Shown here one piece after another: positions 10,763 through 24,575 of a stretch of DNA of 64,000 nucleotides. The translations under genes were made by a program, and so were the position numbers. Every line of letters starts with the position of its first letter. The stretch's first letter is position 1. Location of the stretch: NCBI GenBank assembly GCA_026413225.1, contig CM048557.1:65772987-65836986 (forward strand), in the 5' to 3' direction. The notes beneath the pieces were generated by a model. That model saw only the letters and a program-made list of their open reading frames with translations. It was not told where the DNA came from and made no database searches. The DNA comes from Otis tarda (lineage: Eukaryota > Chordata > Aves > Otidiformes > Otididae).

Positions 10763-13074
10763 CATATGGCATTTCTCATTTCAGGGGCATTCAGAAAAGA
10801 AACCAAACGTAACACAGAAATAAAACACATGAGGCTAGTGAGCCGTCTCCTTATTATATCTCTCTGCACCAAGTATCTGCTCCAGCGTCAGGGCTCTCTC
10901 TTTTCATCCCTAAATACAATATACCCACTGTTATCCTCTCTGACTCCAGAGTCGCATGACCCAGCCATGAAAAAAATGGTTCTGATTCATTTACATTAAA
11001 GATGTGGATATTTTAAGGGGCATAGAAGACCTTCTTTCGTGATTGTTAAATGTCCACAGTGAAGCACGCAGAGCATAAGCCACTGGGTCATGAAATGTAG
11101 CATTTCTTTCATTCTTATCTCCTTTCTCCAGCTTGCCAGAACACTGCAAGCCATCATATTGATATATAAGCAGCAAAATCTCCCTCCCAGAATGGAAAAA
11201 AAAAATTGCCTTTAAACAACATTGGCTTTTGCAAGTGAAATGCACAGCTACAACTACAGGAAACACGGCGCAGGTTATTACAAATATTAAATACGAGCAA
11301 CCAAAGGATAACAAGAAAGTGCAGTCGTGAGCATCGTCTCGATAATTTGCGGCAAGCCGTGTGGTGCCATAGGGAAGCAAGCAGAACTAGCACACAGATG
11401 CACAGATCTGAGTTTTCCAGGCAAGCCAAATTGAAATCAAACAGGATGGAGAAAACAGGTTATTCTGCAACCAGACCTCAGACTCAGTTCCTCAATTAGC
11501 TTTCTGATGAAGCATTGCCTTTACTTTGAACCCGCTCCTGGGGGAGCCGGCATACAGCTGGTGTGTCCTATGTGCAGACCACTCTAGTGTGCTGGAAATA
11601 CCTATTTACAAGCAAGGCAGATCAGAGGGAGAAAATTACGGTCTCAGCCTCCCGCTTCCAGACCTGCCAGTTCTCCTCTGCCTCCCGCTCACTGTGCAAA
11701 GCCTCTGGCCCCACTTTTCTTGCAGTACGCCTGAGCAGTTGGCAAAGACTTCGCTGTCGCAAGTGCTGTCTGGGTCAAGGGATCGCTTCCCTCAGACTCA
11801 CACCCATGTCCTACAGAACTTGGAGAAAACAGGCATCTGGTCTTAAAAGTCAACGGCAGGCACTAAAGACCTTCAGGAGTGGTGTCCAGCTGACGGCTGA
11901 ACCGGCAGCTGCGGGAAATCACAGCAGCGGAGGGACCTGTCCCCAGGCTGGGACATAAGGAACCTCAGGGACCCATTATTGAGACCTAATAATATAATAG
12001 CCATGCAAGGGGCAATCAGTCGTGTTCTGCCAGTCATCATGCACTGCAGTCCGTCTTTATAAATTACCCTCTATTTCCCCTTTTGTAAGGGAAGAGAATG
12101 AGGAGGAGAGTCTCTAGCCCATTTCCACATCTTAGAGAAGAAATCTTGTATTATTAATATGATCATCCGTCATGCTGCCTGCTCTGTAACTGCTTTTAAC
12201 ACAGAAATCAATCCTTTCCTATGGAAAGGAAACAAATGTTATCACTATTAAGTATCGCTAGTCCTTCTTGGTTTTTGTATCTGGGGCACTGAATATCTTG
12301 ATGTTCTTCATGGATTTTCAGTGCTGACCAAAAGTTGAACTCACTGCAAGTGAAATTTCTGGAGGAAGCTGGGAGTGTCCCATCTGAAAGCTATAAAGAG
12401 CTCCATGAAAAACAACAGAAAACACTCATACGTCTGCAACAGATTTATTTGTTGGATTAAGGAAGTCTACTCTAAAGTTGCATTTTATGTCCCAAACTCG
12501 GGAAAGCATCCCCAGTCAGGATATCACTCAAACAGATGATTAATTTTAAAGCAGACATCTCAAATACACCATCTGTTGGCCAGCTCCAACCTGCACAATA
12601 CATTCACCATGCACTGTGTGTCATATTCTCCAGAACTATATTTTCATTCCATAAATTATTTTTCTTGTATTCCTGACCATGCAAAGACCAGCAACCTGGT
12701 GCAACCAGTGCAGCAGCATCTATCTGGCTGTGTGGGCAACCAGCAGAAACAATGCTGAGGAGCGCATATCATGGAACCCCTCCTTCAGATGGAAGTCAGA
12801 AGTCATCCTTCCCATCCCACACAGTGAAGCTGGATCAGTACTTCCAAATTCCTCCTTTTTTCCCCACATGGTTCCTTTGGATGTCAAAGAGGGATCTCAC
12901 TTCTACTAAACTCTCTGGGCTCACCAGTGAGAGTCCTGCTCGCTGTGAGCACCCCAGTCCATCCACTGTGCTCACAGGGGAATTTGGTTGCAAATTCTCA
13001 GTCTGCAGCATAGCTCAAATGTCTTTCCTGAAAGAAGACCCTCAAAAAAGAATTTAACCAGCTATCTAAAGAAA

Positions 13075-13150
13075 GAAAGGAGGAATGCAGAGAATGAACC
13101 CACGAACATCAAAACCCAGGAAGCTGCCTTTTAGCCACTGAGACAATCTT
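13075..13150 (-). mobile_element. tRNA-like SINE head (MIR-type), reverse orientation
   Basis: Read on the minus strand it gives GTCTCAGTGGCTAAAAGGCA (box A like) and, some 30 bases on, GTTCGTGGGTTCATTCTC (box B like). It lacks a foldable acceptor stem, so it is a tRNA-derived SINE remnant rather than a tRNA gene. Confidence 0.4.
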
Positions 13151-13199
13151 GCTGATAGACTTGATTTTTCTCACCCCAGCCGGGAGTAATGTTTTCTTT

Positions 13200-13272
13200 C
13201 CTTTTTTTTTTTTTCCATTTACTGAATGCATTCATTCTATGGAGGTTTTTTTTTTTTTAAAAAAAAAAAAAG
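13200..13272. repeat. Poly(T) and poly(T)-poly(A) tracts
   Basis: A T run at about 13201-13214, then T(12) meeting A(14) at about 13247-13272, which forms a simple self-complementary block. Confidence 0.85.
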
Positions 13273-13513
13273 ACAACAGACATTCATGGCTCCCAGCTGT
13301 CAAAAGCCACAAAATGCCTGAGGCTGTCTGTCTTCTTGCAAATGCTGAAGACATTTTCCTGTAGTGTATGTTCTCATTAATCAAGTTTCAGACTCAACTC
13401 AGTCTGTATCATTGCCCATAAGCCAAGAGAGACCCTTTAGGGTCAGTAATGTAACACAGCATCGCCAAACCTACCACGGCATTGTCGGACACAAACATGT
13501 CAGCTGGGCTCTT

Positions 13514-13535
13514 CTCCCACTGAAGTCAGTGGGAG
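13514..13535. repeat. Short palindromic element
   Basis: CTCCCACTGA, AG, TCAGTGGGAG: two 10-base perfect arms around two bases. It resembles the widespread amniote CTCCCATTGAAGTCAATGGGAG palindrome carried by old interspersed repeats. A related half-degraded copy appears at about 30945-30965 (TCTCACTGACTTCCACGGAC). Confidence 0.5.
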
Positions 13536-15685
13536 GTTTTTCTTTTCATGTGGCTCAATTCAAAGCCAGCATGGTCAACTGAGGGTTAGAGGTAATATCT
13601 ACAGATTGGAGAACTGTTTCTTTGAACATCATCATCAGAAAAAAAGCATAGCCCCAGACCCATCAAAATTAAATAGTTGTGGTGAGTTGACTTGACTCCA
13701 TCCCAGACAGACCTAATACAGTAATATTTAATTTCTACTGAACTACTAGACGTGGGCCTGGCTGGTGACTGGTGGACTCCCCCGAGCTCCTGTTGCTGAA
13801 GTCCAGAGAGCAAACGGGGTCCTGACACATGGATATGTATGGAGTGCCAAGAGAAAGAATAGCCCCATTCACCATTTGCTGCTGGAAAAACATATCCATG
13901 CCTGGAGTTCTCACTTCAAAAAGAAAGTTGAAAAGCTGTAAACTGTTCAGGGAAGAACCACAATAAAGGGGGAAAGTTGGTCTTGTGTGAGAGGTTAGAA
14001 AGTAAATCTAGGCAGCTAAGGCAACAGAAAGTTGAAAAGTTCAGACATTCGGGCCCATAACTATTGCAAGAAGAGACATTTTCCAGTATCGGAGCCTCTC
14101 CTGACCATCAGAGGCAGAATGACCTCACATGGCTGCAGATTTAGGCTGAAGACATTCAGACTGGAAATCTGGAGCTATAGAAATGGAACAGTGGCAATCA
14201 TGAAGAAGCGGAATGGTCTTGCAGGCATTGTGGCATGCTCGCAGGAGGCTCGTGCGCTCCCACTCAGCCAGGGGCTGGGCAGAAGAGGTGCAGCTCTGGC
14301 ATGCGCCATGCCCGCAAAACCCTCTCATCTTGCTCGCAGCCACAGGGATTGAACAAGTTAAAACCAGGGAAAGAAAACAGCAAGCAGTGACGTGACGCAA
14401 TGCTCACTGCCAGCTCAGCAACATCGCCCACGGGCCCAACCTGGCCAACGCAGGCTGGAGCAATTGGATGTAATTGCTCCCTCTTGACATTTTCACATCC
14501 CGACAAGCCGCAAAAGGGCCTCCCACATCTCCAGCAGCAGTGGAGGACCTGGCCCTCACATAGGAGCCTGGCAGTCTGCCATGAGGCTCCTCTCGGCCAA
14601 CATGAAGGATTACCTTCGCTCTGGTAATGAGATATTTCATGTCTTGAGCTTCTCTCCTTTAAGTCAGGTGGCGAGTCAAGGCAGGATGGCTTCACCATGA
14701 AGCATTTGTCACATGTCAATATCCAATTAATGGCTGTGAAAATGTCCATCAGGAGTCCAGTGGCAGCCATGCAAAGTGAGGGTCACCAGAGGAAGACAAG
14801 CAGCAGCAGAGGGAGGAAGCAAGAAATGTGAGCAGTGTCCTGCATGTGCTCTTCAGAGAAAAACAGGACCTTTCGCCATCTCGCATCATTCATGAACTGC
14901 TTTTGCTTAGAAGGTTTGTATCATTCAGGTCATCTTTTAACCACTGACAACTTTAATTTCAGCAGGCACTTAATGTGCTAATCAAAACCAATGGCTTTCA
15001 GCAGGATAGAAAATTCCAAGTGTGGACATGATTATTGAGCTTCTAAAAGAGAAATATTGGCTTATAAAGAAAAAAAAAAAACAAGCAAACACATTTTTAA
15101 TAGGGATTATTTACTACTCTCTTTACTCCACAGGCTAATTCACCCACATTGGTCTGTTTTATACCCAGGGTTATCCAGGCCAATGTTACTTCAGCTGCTG
15201 CATCCCAGAGCAGCAGGAGGAACATACTACAGGGACAAACGGCAATGGGAGCTCCCTATTTCTTGTGCATTAACCACAGCCCTTCTGCTTCTCAGAAGTT
15301 GACAGCCTGACCAAAATCCCATATTTACAACCCCAATAGGTGCTCAAAAGGACTGCTCACCGATTCTCTGTAGGAGGAGGGCATGATGGTGGGTGAGGGC
15401 GCAGATGTGGCCCAGATGTTCAGGACAGTGCAGACACCTTGGGCACAAATTTCCTTTCCTCACATTCCCATGCCAGCTCTGGGGCTGAGGACTCAGCTGA
15501 GGAGGTGCCTGCAGCACGGGTTCCACTTCCTCTACCCCTCTCTTGCTGTGGGCTCCTGTGGGTGGGATCACAATGAAGGAGAAGAGAAATTTCTCCTCCC
15601 TTTTCTCTGAGTCAGGCTTGTAAAATACGGCCTCTTGGAGAGACCAGCATGCTAATAAATCCTAACCTGCCTGGGTAACTCATGG

Positions 15686-16441
15686 TTGCATGATATGATC
15701 AGTCCCGGAGGGAGGCAATCACTGCCTGACAAGATTAAACTGATGGGTCACAGTGGGTGGGCAGGATGGGGAAACTCCCAAGCAATGGTCTCAGCCTTCC
15801 TCCAGCCCCTTACGTGCAGCGGTGCTCCCCGAGCAGGCCAGTGTTTGATGGAGGAGGAGGGTGTGGCAAAGACTCCAACCAACTCACCTAAAACAAAGCA
15901 GCCACTTCTCCAGCCAGGACCAGACTTCAGGACTGATCCCAAAACCAAGGATGGCATTTTTGCTCCCTCATAGCCTGGACCTGCAGCATCCTCTGATCAG
16001 AAAAGTCTGGACTCCAGGAAGTGCTCCACGATCACCCAGGATGGTTTGGATAGGAGAAGCATGGATAAAAGTACTAAAATTTCTCCCAGATCCCAAGATA
16101 GCTCTGGCAGCAATGATGTCTCTGCACTGCTTTCCCATCCAGTATTACCAGTCCCTGTTGATAGTCAGACCACTGTGTCAAGACAGCTCACACCTGAAAG
16201 CCACACAGCCTCAACGCACTCAGGAGAAGGAGCATCCCAAAACCAGACAGCAGAACAAGACACCCCACAGCCAGTTCCACTCCAAACCACCCTAGATCCC
16301 AACAGGCCCGTGCAAACCCCATGCTGGAAGTGGCTCAGAAGGTCCACGGGTTCAGTGCAGAAACCAAAGCATGAGTTTGTGCCAGGTGGAGGGCTGGAGC
16401 TGCACAGCTCGAGCAGCCAGGTCTCGTGGTCCAGGACATGA
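15686..16441 (+). other. Open frame broken by one stop; Ser/Thr/Pro/Gln-rich
   Basis: One frame runs from 15686 to 16441 with a single TAG at 15971-15973. The second part reads as a Ser/Thr/Pro/Gln-rich chain (for example SPRSQDSSGSNDVSALLSHP and RQLTPESHTASTHSGEGASQ). CA-rich DNA gives this composition by itself, so the resemblance to a mucin-like or linker region may be an artefact. No family recognised. Confidence 0.15.
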
Positions 16442-19400
16442 AAATACCAAGTGGATAGCATTAATCCAGATGGCATTGACCTGGCTTGTTGTCCACCAAG
16501 CAGCGCATAGTCCAGCAGCACTGACCAGCTCATTATGATGGTAAACACATAAAGGTATGAATCTGTCCCTATGGCCAACCTCTTACAGCCTGCCTGCTCG
16601 TGCTTGGCCTCAGGCCTGCTGTGCAGCCGTCCTTGGGAGGGTTCACCAGCCCCCTCTGAGATAGTTTTCATGGAGATATGCAGAGAAAAATGACCACTTC
16701 TGCAGCATTTTCTTCTTCTCTGCCTACCTGCCAACAGCAAATTTGGAACCCAGTGCTCAGGCAGCAGGACACAAGGGCATCCGTATTATAAGTCAGTTTT
16801 GAGATGCTCAGCTGGCAACCTTTTTGTGGAAGTACTACAACTCCTTATCAGCCTGCGTCCTCTTGTGTTTCGTCTTTCAAAGAAATCCAATTAACCTGCT
16901 TCCCTTTGTACTTTGTACTTCTAATGCCAAAAAGTATCACCTGGAAGACCTTTTATAGACACAATAAATGCCAGAGCAACTGCAAAGATATTTCCAACAA
17001 ATCTCAGCTGTGGCCTTCAGACTACACGTCCAGGAGACATTTCCCACATCGTAATTGCTCTCTATTGACTAAGTGTTAAGCCTCCAGACTGGATTTCTGA
17101 TTCGACCCCTTGAAAGAGCAAGAACCCATCATTTCAGTTTATCTGGAAGTGCTTGTACAGAAACTCTGATCACTGTGATTAATTGTCACATCTGCAGGAG
17201 CATCCTGTTGAGGGAAAAATTAGACTCAGTTCTACATGACTTATTTACGACCCAGCTGCTCCAGCCACTAAAATCAGCCTGAATATCTGCTTTCCCCGCC
17301 ACAGTCTGAACAAGCGGATTAGTCCCTGAAATCAGAAGGCCCCGTGTTTTCCAGCTCAGTACAGCTCGTTGCAAAATAAAGGCCTTGCCTCAATAAACAG
17401 CACTGTTAAGGGCACTCCTGCTGTAACGAGCCTTCCCTAGTAATGCTCTGACTCCGGAAAGAGCCTGCTCTGAGCACTAAGGAAATCCATCAGAAGCAAC
17501 CTTGGAATTTGTATGTTTTTATCTGCGTAGCTGTGGAAACACTGTGGGAGAGAGTCGTTTTTCGTTTTGCGAGGCAAATAGAAAATCTATGATATTCTTC
17601 GATATTCCAAGGCTTTCTTCCCCTCCTATTTCAAGCAAAGGGTTCTCACCCAAGCTGGATTTTTAACAAATGCCTCCTCTGCCCCAGCGCAGAGCAACCC
17701 AGTGTTGAGCACATTCCTTGGCATCCTCACCCCTAATTGCTCTCCGTCTGTCGCAACACTTCTTGTGTTCCCGACTGGATGCAGCGACCCAAGGGTTGAC
17801 TTGGCTTTGGAGGAGGCTGGGCTGACCCCCAGTCTTGCTGAATCCGCACTCTCTATGGGGTGTCTGGGAGCCTGGTTGAGTGATGAGTCACCTGTTGCTT
17901 GGGATGAAATAGATTCTCTTCTCCACAGCTTGCAGGAGATATTGCTGAGACAGTTGCAGCCAGCAGAGAGACCGGAGAGCACAGTGCAAAGCATCTGCTG
18001 AGGGATGTCTCTGGTTGGACCTCCATGCAAACAAGTGCCCCAAAACTGTCTACAGGAATAACCTAGCTTAAATTTTTCATTTTCACTGCTTCCATCTTTT
18101 TTCCTCACTGCTCCTGCTCTTCTCCCCACCTCCTTTGCACCATTGCTGGGAGGGCTCCCTGCTGCCTCATTCTATCTGATTTCCTTTTGGACCTGCAGCC
18201 TCAAAGGGGCGAAGCCTGAGGTGCCCTGACTGAGCTGTTCTGCCCAACAAGTCACTATATTGCCCCACCACCAAAAAGATCTCTTCCCAGCAGAGCAAGT
18301 CCCCCTTTGCAGCTCTGCTTTCTCTCTTCTTCCCACCCATCGAGAAGAGTCAGGAACAGAGACGCCATCCTGCTGCCAACTCAAGCATTCATCGGCGTTT
18401 GAGTAACCTCCTTCCCGGCACAGAAAGACCTCAAGCCAAATCTCAGCCAGAGCCTCGAGTGCCGCTGCAGTGTTAATAACAGGCACAGCCTATTAGTGCA
18501 ACCCAGCTTTTGCATGTTGCCACACACGTATGCTTGCCTTTAACGATGTCTGCACGCACAAGGTGTTATTCCCTGCAGCAGCCCCGGAGAACGGAGTAAC
18601 CTGGGGCAGTACAACGTGCCAGGGTAAGGTAGGGTTAAGTGGCTGATAATAAACTATCGCCACCATAATTGAAACCCACGCACACCACGCCAGATGTATT
18701 CAGCATCCTGCAAACAAAGGCTCCAGGCCAGCACTCAGCGACGTGCGAGCCAAAGTTTTCCCAGAACTAGGCTGAGCCTGGCATAAGACTTGAGAAGGGA
18801 ACTGCTCCTTCTGACAGGATTGTCCTCCGAGCAAGTGCATGGGACACCACCAGAAAAGGGGCACAGGACTGGCATCACCCTCCATCGGTAATGCAGGAGC
18901 AGAGGCCTCCTGCTGCAAAAACATCCGAACAAGCTGTGGGGAGGAAAGGTTGCTCCACCAAAGGGGATTTTCCTGACCGCCTGTTGCAGCCACACTGTTG
19001 GCCTCACCCATGAAGGAGGCAGGCCCCAAGGCTGGAGGCTTTCCCACTGCTGTTGTGTTCGTTAGGAGGAAAAGTGTTGTTAGGTGGTGGTTAGCCATCA
19101 GCCGCGAGGCAAGTGGCTCTGAGGTCCTGCCACTGCCACTTTGCATGGGTCCCTTTGTGGTCAGACACCAGATCCCGGTGCTCACCAGGGGCATTTATAG
19201 CCACAACCATCACAGATGGCTTCTGCCCCTGGTTGCAGAGTGGGTGAGCAAAGGAATAACCCTGGGAGCAGGGAGCTTCAGACCCCTTGCATGGCTTAAG
19301 GCCAGCAGCATTTTCTTGATGCATAATAAATTGATTAATTCTTGCAAGGAGCAGAGATAATATGGTGTTGATATTCTTAGGTATGTGTAACTTCATGAAC

Positions 19401-22400
19401 ACTTAACGTACCTCCTCCGTTCTGCACTGAAAAACAAAACCAAAACTCTTATGGAAAATCTCTTGCAGAGCCGTAAGAGCAGCTCCCTAAACACTGCATC
19501 CCTTTGCAATCATGCATTTCCTCCTCCTTCTCAGTTCCAGTTTGTAAACTATTTGAATGCTGATGGTTTTTAAATAGCTCCCAATGAGGATTTTACATAC
19601 AGGGAATGGCAGAGCAAAAAAATAAATACAAAATCTGTGGGCTGGAGATCTATGTAAACACAAACTCCCTCCAACAGCAAGTTCCTCACGGCGTGTCGCT
19701 CCTTTTACACAAAACACACCATCAGATAAAAGAATGTACGTGATTCATTCGCTGCCCTCTGATGTGGTGAAGCTCTTGAATGAAACATTTAAACCATCCT
19801 GCTGTACTCTGCTGCTTTAAATCCGACTTGCAGGACTCACAGGCTGAGGTGGCGTGGCAAAAGGCAGGCTGAGTTTCTAGCAGACGCAGGGTTGTGCAAA
19901 ACAAGTTGCTCCACGGGTGCTAAAAACTCTTGTGGGGGCCAGAGAAGAGATTTTGCTTAGCTGTGCCGAGTCGGTTGAGTGGAAACTAGGAAGTCGTATT
20001 TATATCTGCTGGGCTGCTCTGGAAGCTGTTCCAGGCTTGACATTCATTGCCAGGGGATGCTTTATCTTTCCTTGCTTGTGCTAGAAATATCGTGGGACCA
20101 CAATGATGGCAGACTGCTAGATAGTGCAGTCATTGCTAGACCAAAATAGACTGCTCCTGCCACTCAATAGTGCAGTTAAGTTTTCACTTGCATTTGCTTC
20201 TTTCCAGGAAATGGGACAAATCTGGTAAAACTGCTAAGCGTTTCTGGAGAGGGCTGTGGGCACACATGATTTCTGGAGGGCTGGGGTGAGCCCACAGGGC
20301 TCTCTGAGACCTGAGATGAAAAGCACTTTGGTGGTGGAGATCCAGGACCCTCTGCAGGGAAGTCCAGTAGCCCCGATCCTCAGAGGGGACACTAAAGACC
20401 TGGTAGAGTTCCTCCCAGTCCCACACAACGGGGGCTGCGGTGAGGCATCAGCCCTCCAGACACCACCCAACTGACCCCACCGGCTGCGATGCAGAGCTCT
20501 GCTCTGGAGAGCAGGTTGAGATCGGTACACAGGGCAGATGAACCTTTCTACCTTCCTCTGAGCACAGAGGATCATCCTCCTTGACAAGAGGCAGCACATC
20601 CCTGGTCAGCACTCGAAGCAATGATGGGAAAGGGGTTGGTAGTAGAGCAAAATTGTGCTTTTCAGCAGCCACTGCTGCATTTGCCAAGGCAGCTGAAAAC
20701 CAAACACTTCAGAATAAAACATAAAAAACCGAGTTTAGATGGTCCTAAGGCCTGACATTGCCTCCACAGGCCATCTGCTGAGATATTCCTCTTCTTTCCT
20801 ATGGGATGTGTTATTCCCAGATACTCCCCAAGGACCAGGGAGGAAATTCCTCTGCTTGAACACAGCAGTCCTCGGTTTGTGTAGTGTGTCTTGCAACCTT
20901 GGAGTTTCCCTACAGAAGCCTGCCCCCATTTTGCTCCTGACCACAAAGCATTTGCTTTGCATTTAGCAGGAACAACCAGTTTAGTGGTTGAATGAATGAT
21001 CGGTGTTAATTAGTAGCATTCAAAATTAAAATAAAGGTCAAAAGAGGGTAGGCATTATCAAAGAGCCTTGTTTGCTCAAAGGAAACATTAATGACACTTG
21101 TTCAGTGCTTCAAGATAAACTTGTTCAGGCACCAAGTTAATGAAGGAATAAATCCTCCTCTCCACGGAACATCACTGCTCCTCAAACACAAACCACAGGT
21201 CTTTCATCTCAAGGTGTGCCCTGCCCTATCTCTCATCTCTCCTCACTGTTTCATTTCTCCTTACTCTCCAGATGCCAGTTCCCTTCCCTGCACGGCTGCA
21301 AGATGGGGCCATCACCAGCTCATTGGAATTGCAGACAAATTCTTGCTGCAGAGGTGTCATCCCAGAGCCATCTACAAAGGCATCTCACCGCCCTTCTTCC
21401 AACCTTCATTTGCAGCGAAGCAAAGGACAAGGGGGTATCATAGGGCTTGGGGGCATGGGGAGTATGAGGTGGGTACTTTCAGGACCTCCGTCTTCTGCAG
21501 CTGTTCCAGACAAGAATGAGTTCCTCCACCTCTACCCTAACCTGACCTCCTGGTTTCGTACCTGTTTGGGTAGATGCACCACCAGATCACAGGCTCCCTT
21601 GGGCAGGTCCACTTTCCTGCCTCATGTCTGTGCAGCACCTGGTGCAGCAGGGCCCGGCCGAGGCTCCCAGCCACACAGGACCTATAGGTCCAGACCCTTC
21701 CCAGCTGCCTGCACGTGCTTTGCTGACACAGAATAAGCCAGAAGCAAATTAGCCAAGCCGCTCACCTGAAAGCTGGGTCACCTTCTGCAGGTGCTTCGCT
21801 CCATTGACAACAGAGGGAGCCCGAGGATGTCTGTGCTCCAGAGGCAGGCACCTCAGGCAAATTTAGGGTGGGATGAATCCAGAGCTAAATAAATATTAAT
21901 ACATTCAGAAGCCAGCAGTAGCAGCATTTGAATATATTTATATATACACAGAGAGAAAGACGGAGGGAAAGTGCATGCGCACCCTTTGGCTTCTCCATGA
22001 CTCCCAAAATGCCATAAATCACTTTCAGCAGGCCATCAAGATGCAGCAAGAATTGCCTCCTGCCCCAGCTTCCAGGCTGCCATAATTACGGCAAACCCTG
22101 CCCTGCCATCGGCATCGCGGTGAGGAGGGAACCAGGGTGCAGGAGCTGGGGGCTTCCAGCCTGCACTGTGGTCCCTGCGCCAAGGACGCAGTGCTCCAGC
22201 TCCTGCTGCTAAAACCACCGAAGGCCGAGGAAGATGGTATTTCCATCTTTTGGAAATGAAACACTGGGAACACGCCTACACAGTCTTTGTCATAATCTCC
22301 CGAATTCAGTTAGAAGTAAAGAACAGGCAGAGGTCAAACTTTTCCTGGCTTAATAGAAAGGCTGTCAAAATTTAACCTCTTCCCTGCCAGCAGTGAACAG

Positions 22401-24357
22401 ATCTCCTGCTCCCAACAAAGACAGGGTCACAGCATTCACATCCATGATGAACACGTGCTTCCCTTGCAGCAGCGTCATTTTTCTTCTCCCCTTTCCCTGT
22501 GTGTGCAGGCGACAACATTTCTGATAGCAGCAAGGATGAGCAGGCTCAGCTGCATGACAACTGTCTGTGGAGAGATGCAATCTTGCATCCCATGTCCCGT
22601 CCGGCTGCAGACACCCGGCAGAGCTGGTGCCACGAGCACAGGCGCCAGCCTGACGCTGCTTCATCCCATCTCACAGGCTAGAGGAGAAGAGGCATGAAAG
22701 ACGGGCTTCCAGGGGACCAGATGGGCACCTGTCAGCAGCCATACATCAAGAGATCAGTGCTTCGGATTGTGCATTACAAAAAAAAAGAAAAGGAAAAAAA
22801 AAAGGATTAAAAAACCACCTTCTGCAAGATTTTCAAACACATGATCCTCAGATGCTGTGTGAAAAAAAAAACAAATTGGCAACTCTCTCCCTTTTTTCTG
22901 AGCAGGAGTGAAACAGCCTGGTATCCCACATTTATCATTTATCACAGCACCCCTCACCATTTTGGAAAAGCAGCAAAGAAGGGTCCATTTCTCTGAGTTA
23001 TTTCCCTCTGATGTTTCAGGGGAGCAGTGGGCAGCTGCATGCAGGTGGTTGACCTGTAGAGCAGGAGCAGCAAACTGGTGAAAAGTTGAACTCTGCAGCT
23101 AAGCACCATCACTTCCCAAAAGGCTGGGAGTTAGTTCTGATCTACTGATTGGTGGCCGTAAGGATCCCAAGCCCTACAAATAGATAGTGCACTCCAAACG
23201 TGACACGTTAGACATCGATGAGGCGACGTAACTTTATCCTGCCTAGCAGACCTCTGTGTCAAGGCTGTTTGCTCCAGCCCAGCTGTCTCCAAGCTCAGGA
23301 GCCATACGGCTGGTAGGACTTCAGAGAGTGAGATCAAATTCGGAGGCTGCAAAGCACGCGGTTGTTTGCTTTCCACGTCTCCGCTCAACTTTTGGCCTCC
23401 TACTTTCATAATGAATTTCTCGGAGGTTCTCAGCATTGCTTGCTCGTTCGCAGGCTGCACTTCCAGCTACAAAAATAGCACAGGCACTAAAACGATCTTC
23501 AGGAATCAGATAAGAGCTCCTCCCAGGAGGAAGAAAAAGATTCCTTTCTTCTCTTTTCTTTTTTTGTTCTCTGTGTTTAAGAAGGCTGATGTGTTACAGT
23601 TATAGATTGTGATTTCCATCCCAAAGTGCTTCGCAAGAGCTCCACCAGCACCTCGGCGCGGAGCTGGCAGCAGGCACCGCTGGGATGAGCTGTGCAGCCT
23701 CACAGAGCTCACACAAACTGTCCAAGTACCTGCATGGAATAACTGCAATAGACCTGCTGGCGTAGAAATATCCAAAGATAACAGACAATGCTGTTTTCTG
23801 ACATTACTTCCTCCTAAAATGCAACTCAGAGAGAAAAACGTCACAGCTCAGTCACATCACAGGTTTCTGTGGTCTTGGGCAAGTCATTTTTGCCACTGAT
23901 GTTTGCCTTAGGGAGCCTCCCGCATCTCCCCCAGTTTCCAGCTGGCCACCCCACTCCTCCCTCCCCCAGGTCCGATGCTCGCCAGAATCTTCCCCAAGCC
24001 CCCTCAGCTCATTAACTCAGGATGAGCGCCTGGGCCCTTGTTGGGCTGGTGTTCTCCCATCCTCATGAGTTATATCAGGTCTCAGAGGGGTCCCACCAGT
24101 CCTGGAGCCGGGGTGAGATAAGCCCTGGGAAAATGAGGATGGGAGAGGGGAGGGAAGGGAATGCGGGACTTCCGCCGGTCCCTCTCCCCGCTCACTGCTT
24201 TTCATGGAAAGACATCTGAAACCTTTGTCTTATCTAAAATGAAAGCTTTATAACTCCCTTATCTGTATATAGTTACTGGTAAGTAACTATAAATATGATA
24301 AATATGTCCGGTCACACTGTGCACTCTGTGTGCACAGAACAGATACCCACAAGCCAG
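16442..24357. other. Gene-poor interval
   Basis: A weak SINE head at 17067 and short A-rich runs (22780-22802, 22861-22870). One good acceptor-like site at 17928 with a short open frame after it (to 18063) is discussed separately. Otherwise nothing recognised. Confidence 0.65.
17067..17117 (+). mobile_element. Weak tRNA-like SINE head
   Basis: ACTAAGTGTTAAGCCTCCAG followed by ACTGGATTTCTGATTCGACC resembles box A, anticodon arm and box B of a tRNA-derived SINE. It is short and diverged. Confidence 0.3.
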
Positions 24358-24382
24358 AAAAAAAAAAAAAAAAAAAAAAAAA
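24358..24382. repeat. Poly(A) tract, 25 bases
   Basis: Uninterrupted A run followed by AATA-rich sequence (AAATAAATAAATA). It lies just left of a degraded reversed CR1. Confidence 0.9.
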
Positions 24383-24437
24383 GAGGCTTTAAATGCTACA
24401 TAAACACAAATAAATAAATACAATACAGCAAATGGGG

Positions 24438-24575
24438 CCATAAAGGACCTCAAGTGGTCTCCTAGTTCATCTCCTAAGGCAGGGTCAAATTACAGCTTAT
24501 TGCCCAATCCAGTGCTAAAAATATCCATTGGCTGAAATTCCAGTCTTCCTGGGCAACTGCTTCCTGCAACTCTCT
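24438..24575 (-). mobile_element. Degraded CR1-like fragment, reverse orientation
   Basis: The plus strand reads AAAGGACCTCAAGTGGTCTC, a CTAGTTCATCTCCTAAGGCA block, then AATATCCATTGGCTGAAATT and a TTCCTGGGCAACTGCTTCC block. This is the order expected of a reversed CR1 3' end. Divergence is high and there is no ATTCTATG tail; a 25-base A run lies just to the left. Confidence 0.6.

Larger units (their letters stand above)
10763..15685. other. Gene-poor interval
   Basis: Contains a tRNA-like SINE head (13075), T/A tracts (13200-13272) and the palindrome at 13514. Open frames here overlap on both strands and look random. Confidence 0.7.

Noticed and set aside
16165-16740. 191-codon minus-strand open frame
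   Set aside because: Composition follows from the CA-rich opposite strand; Cys/Trp/Ser-rich with no domain, start context or splice support.
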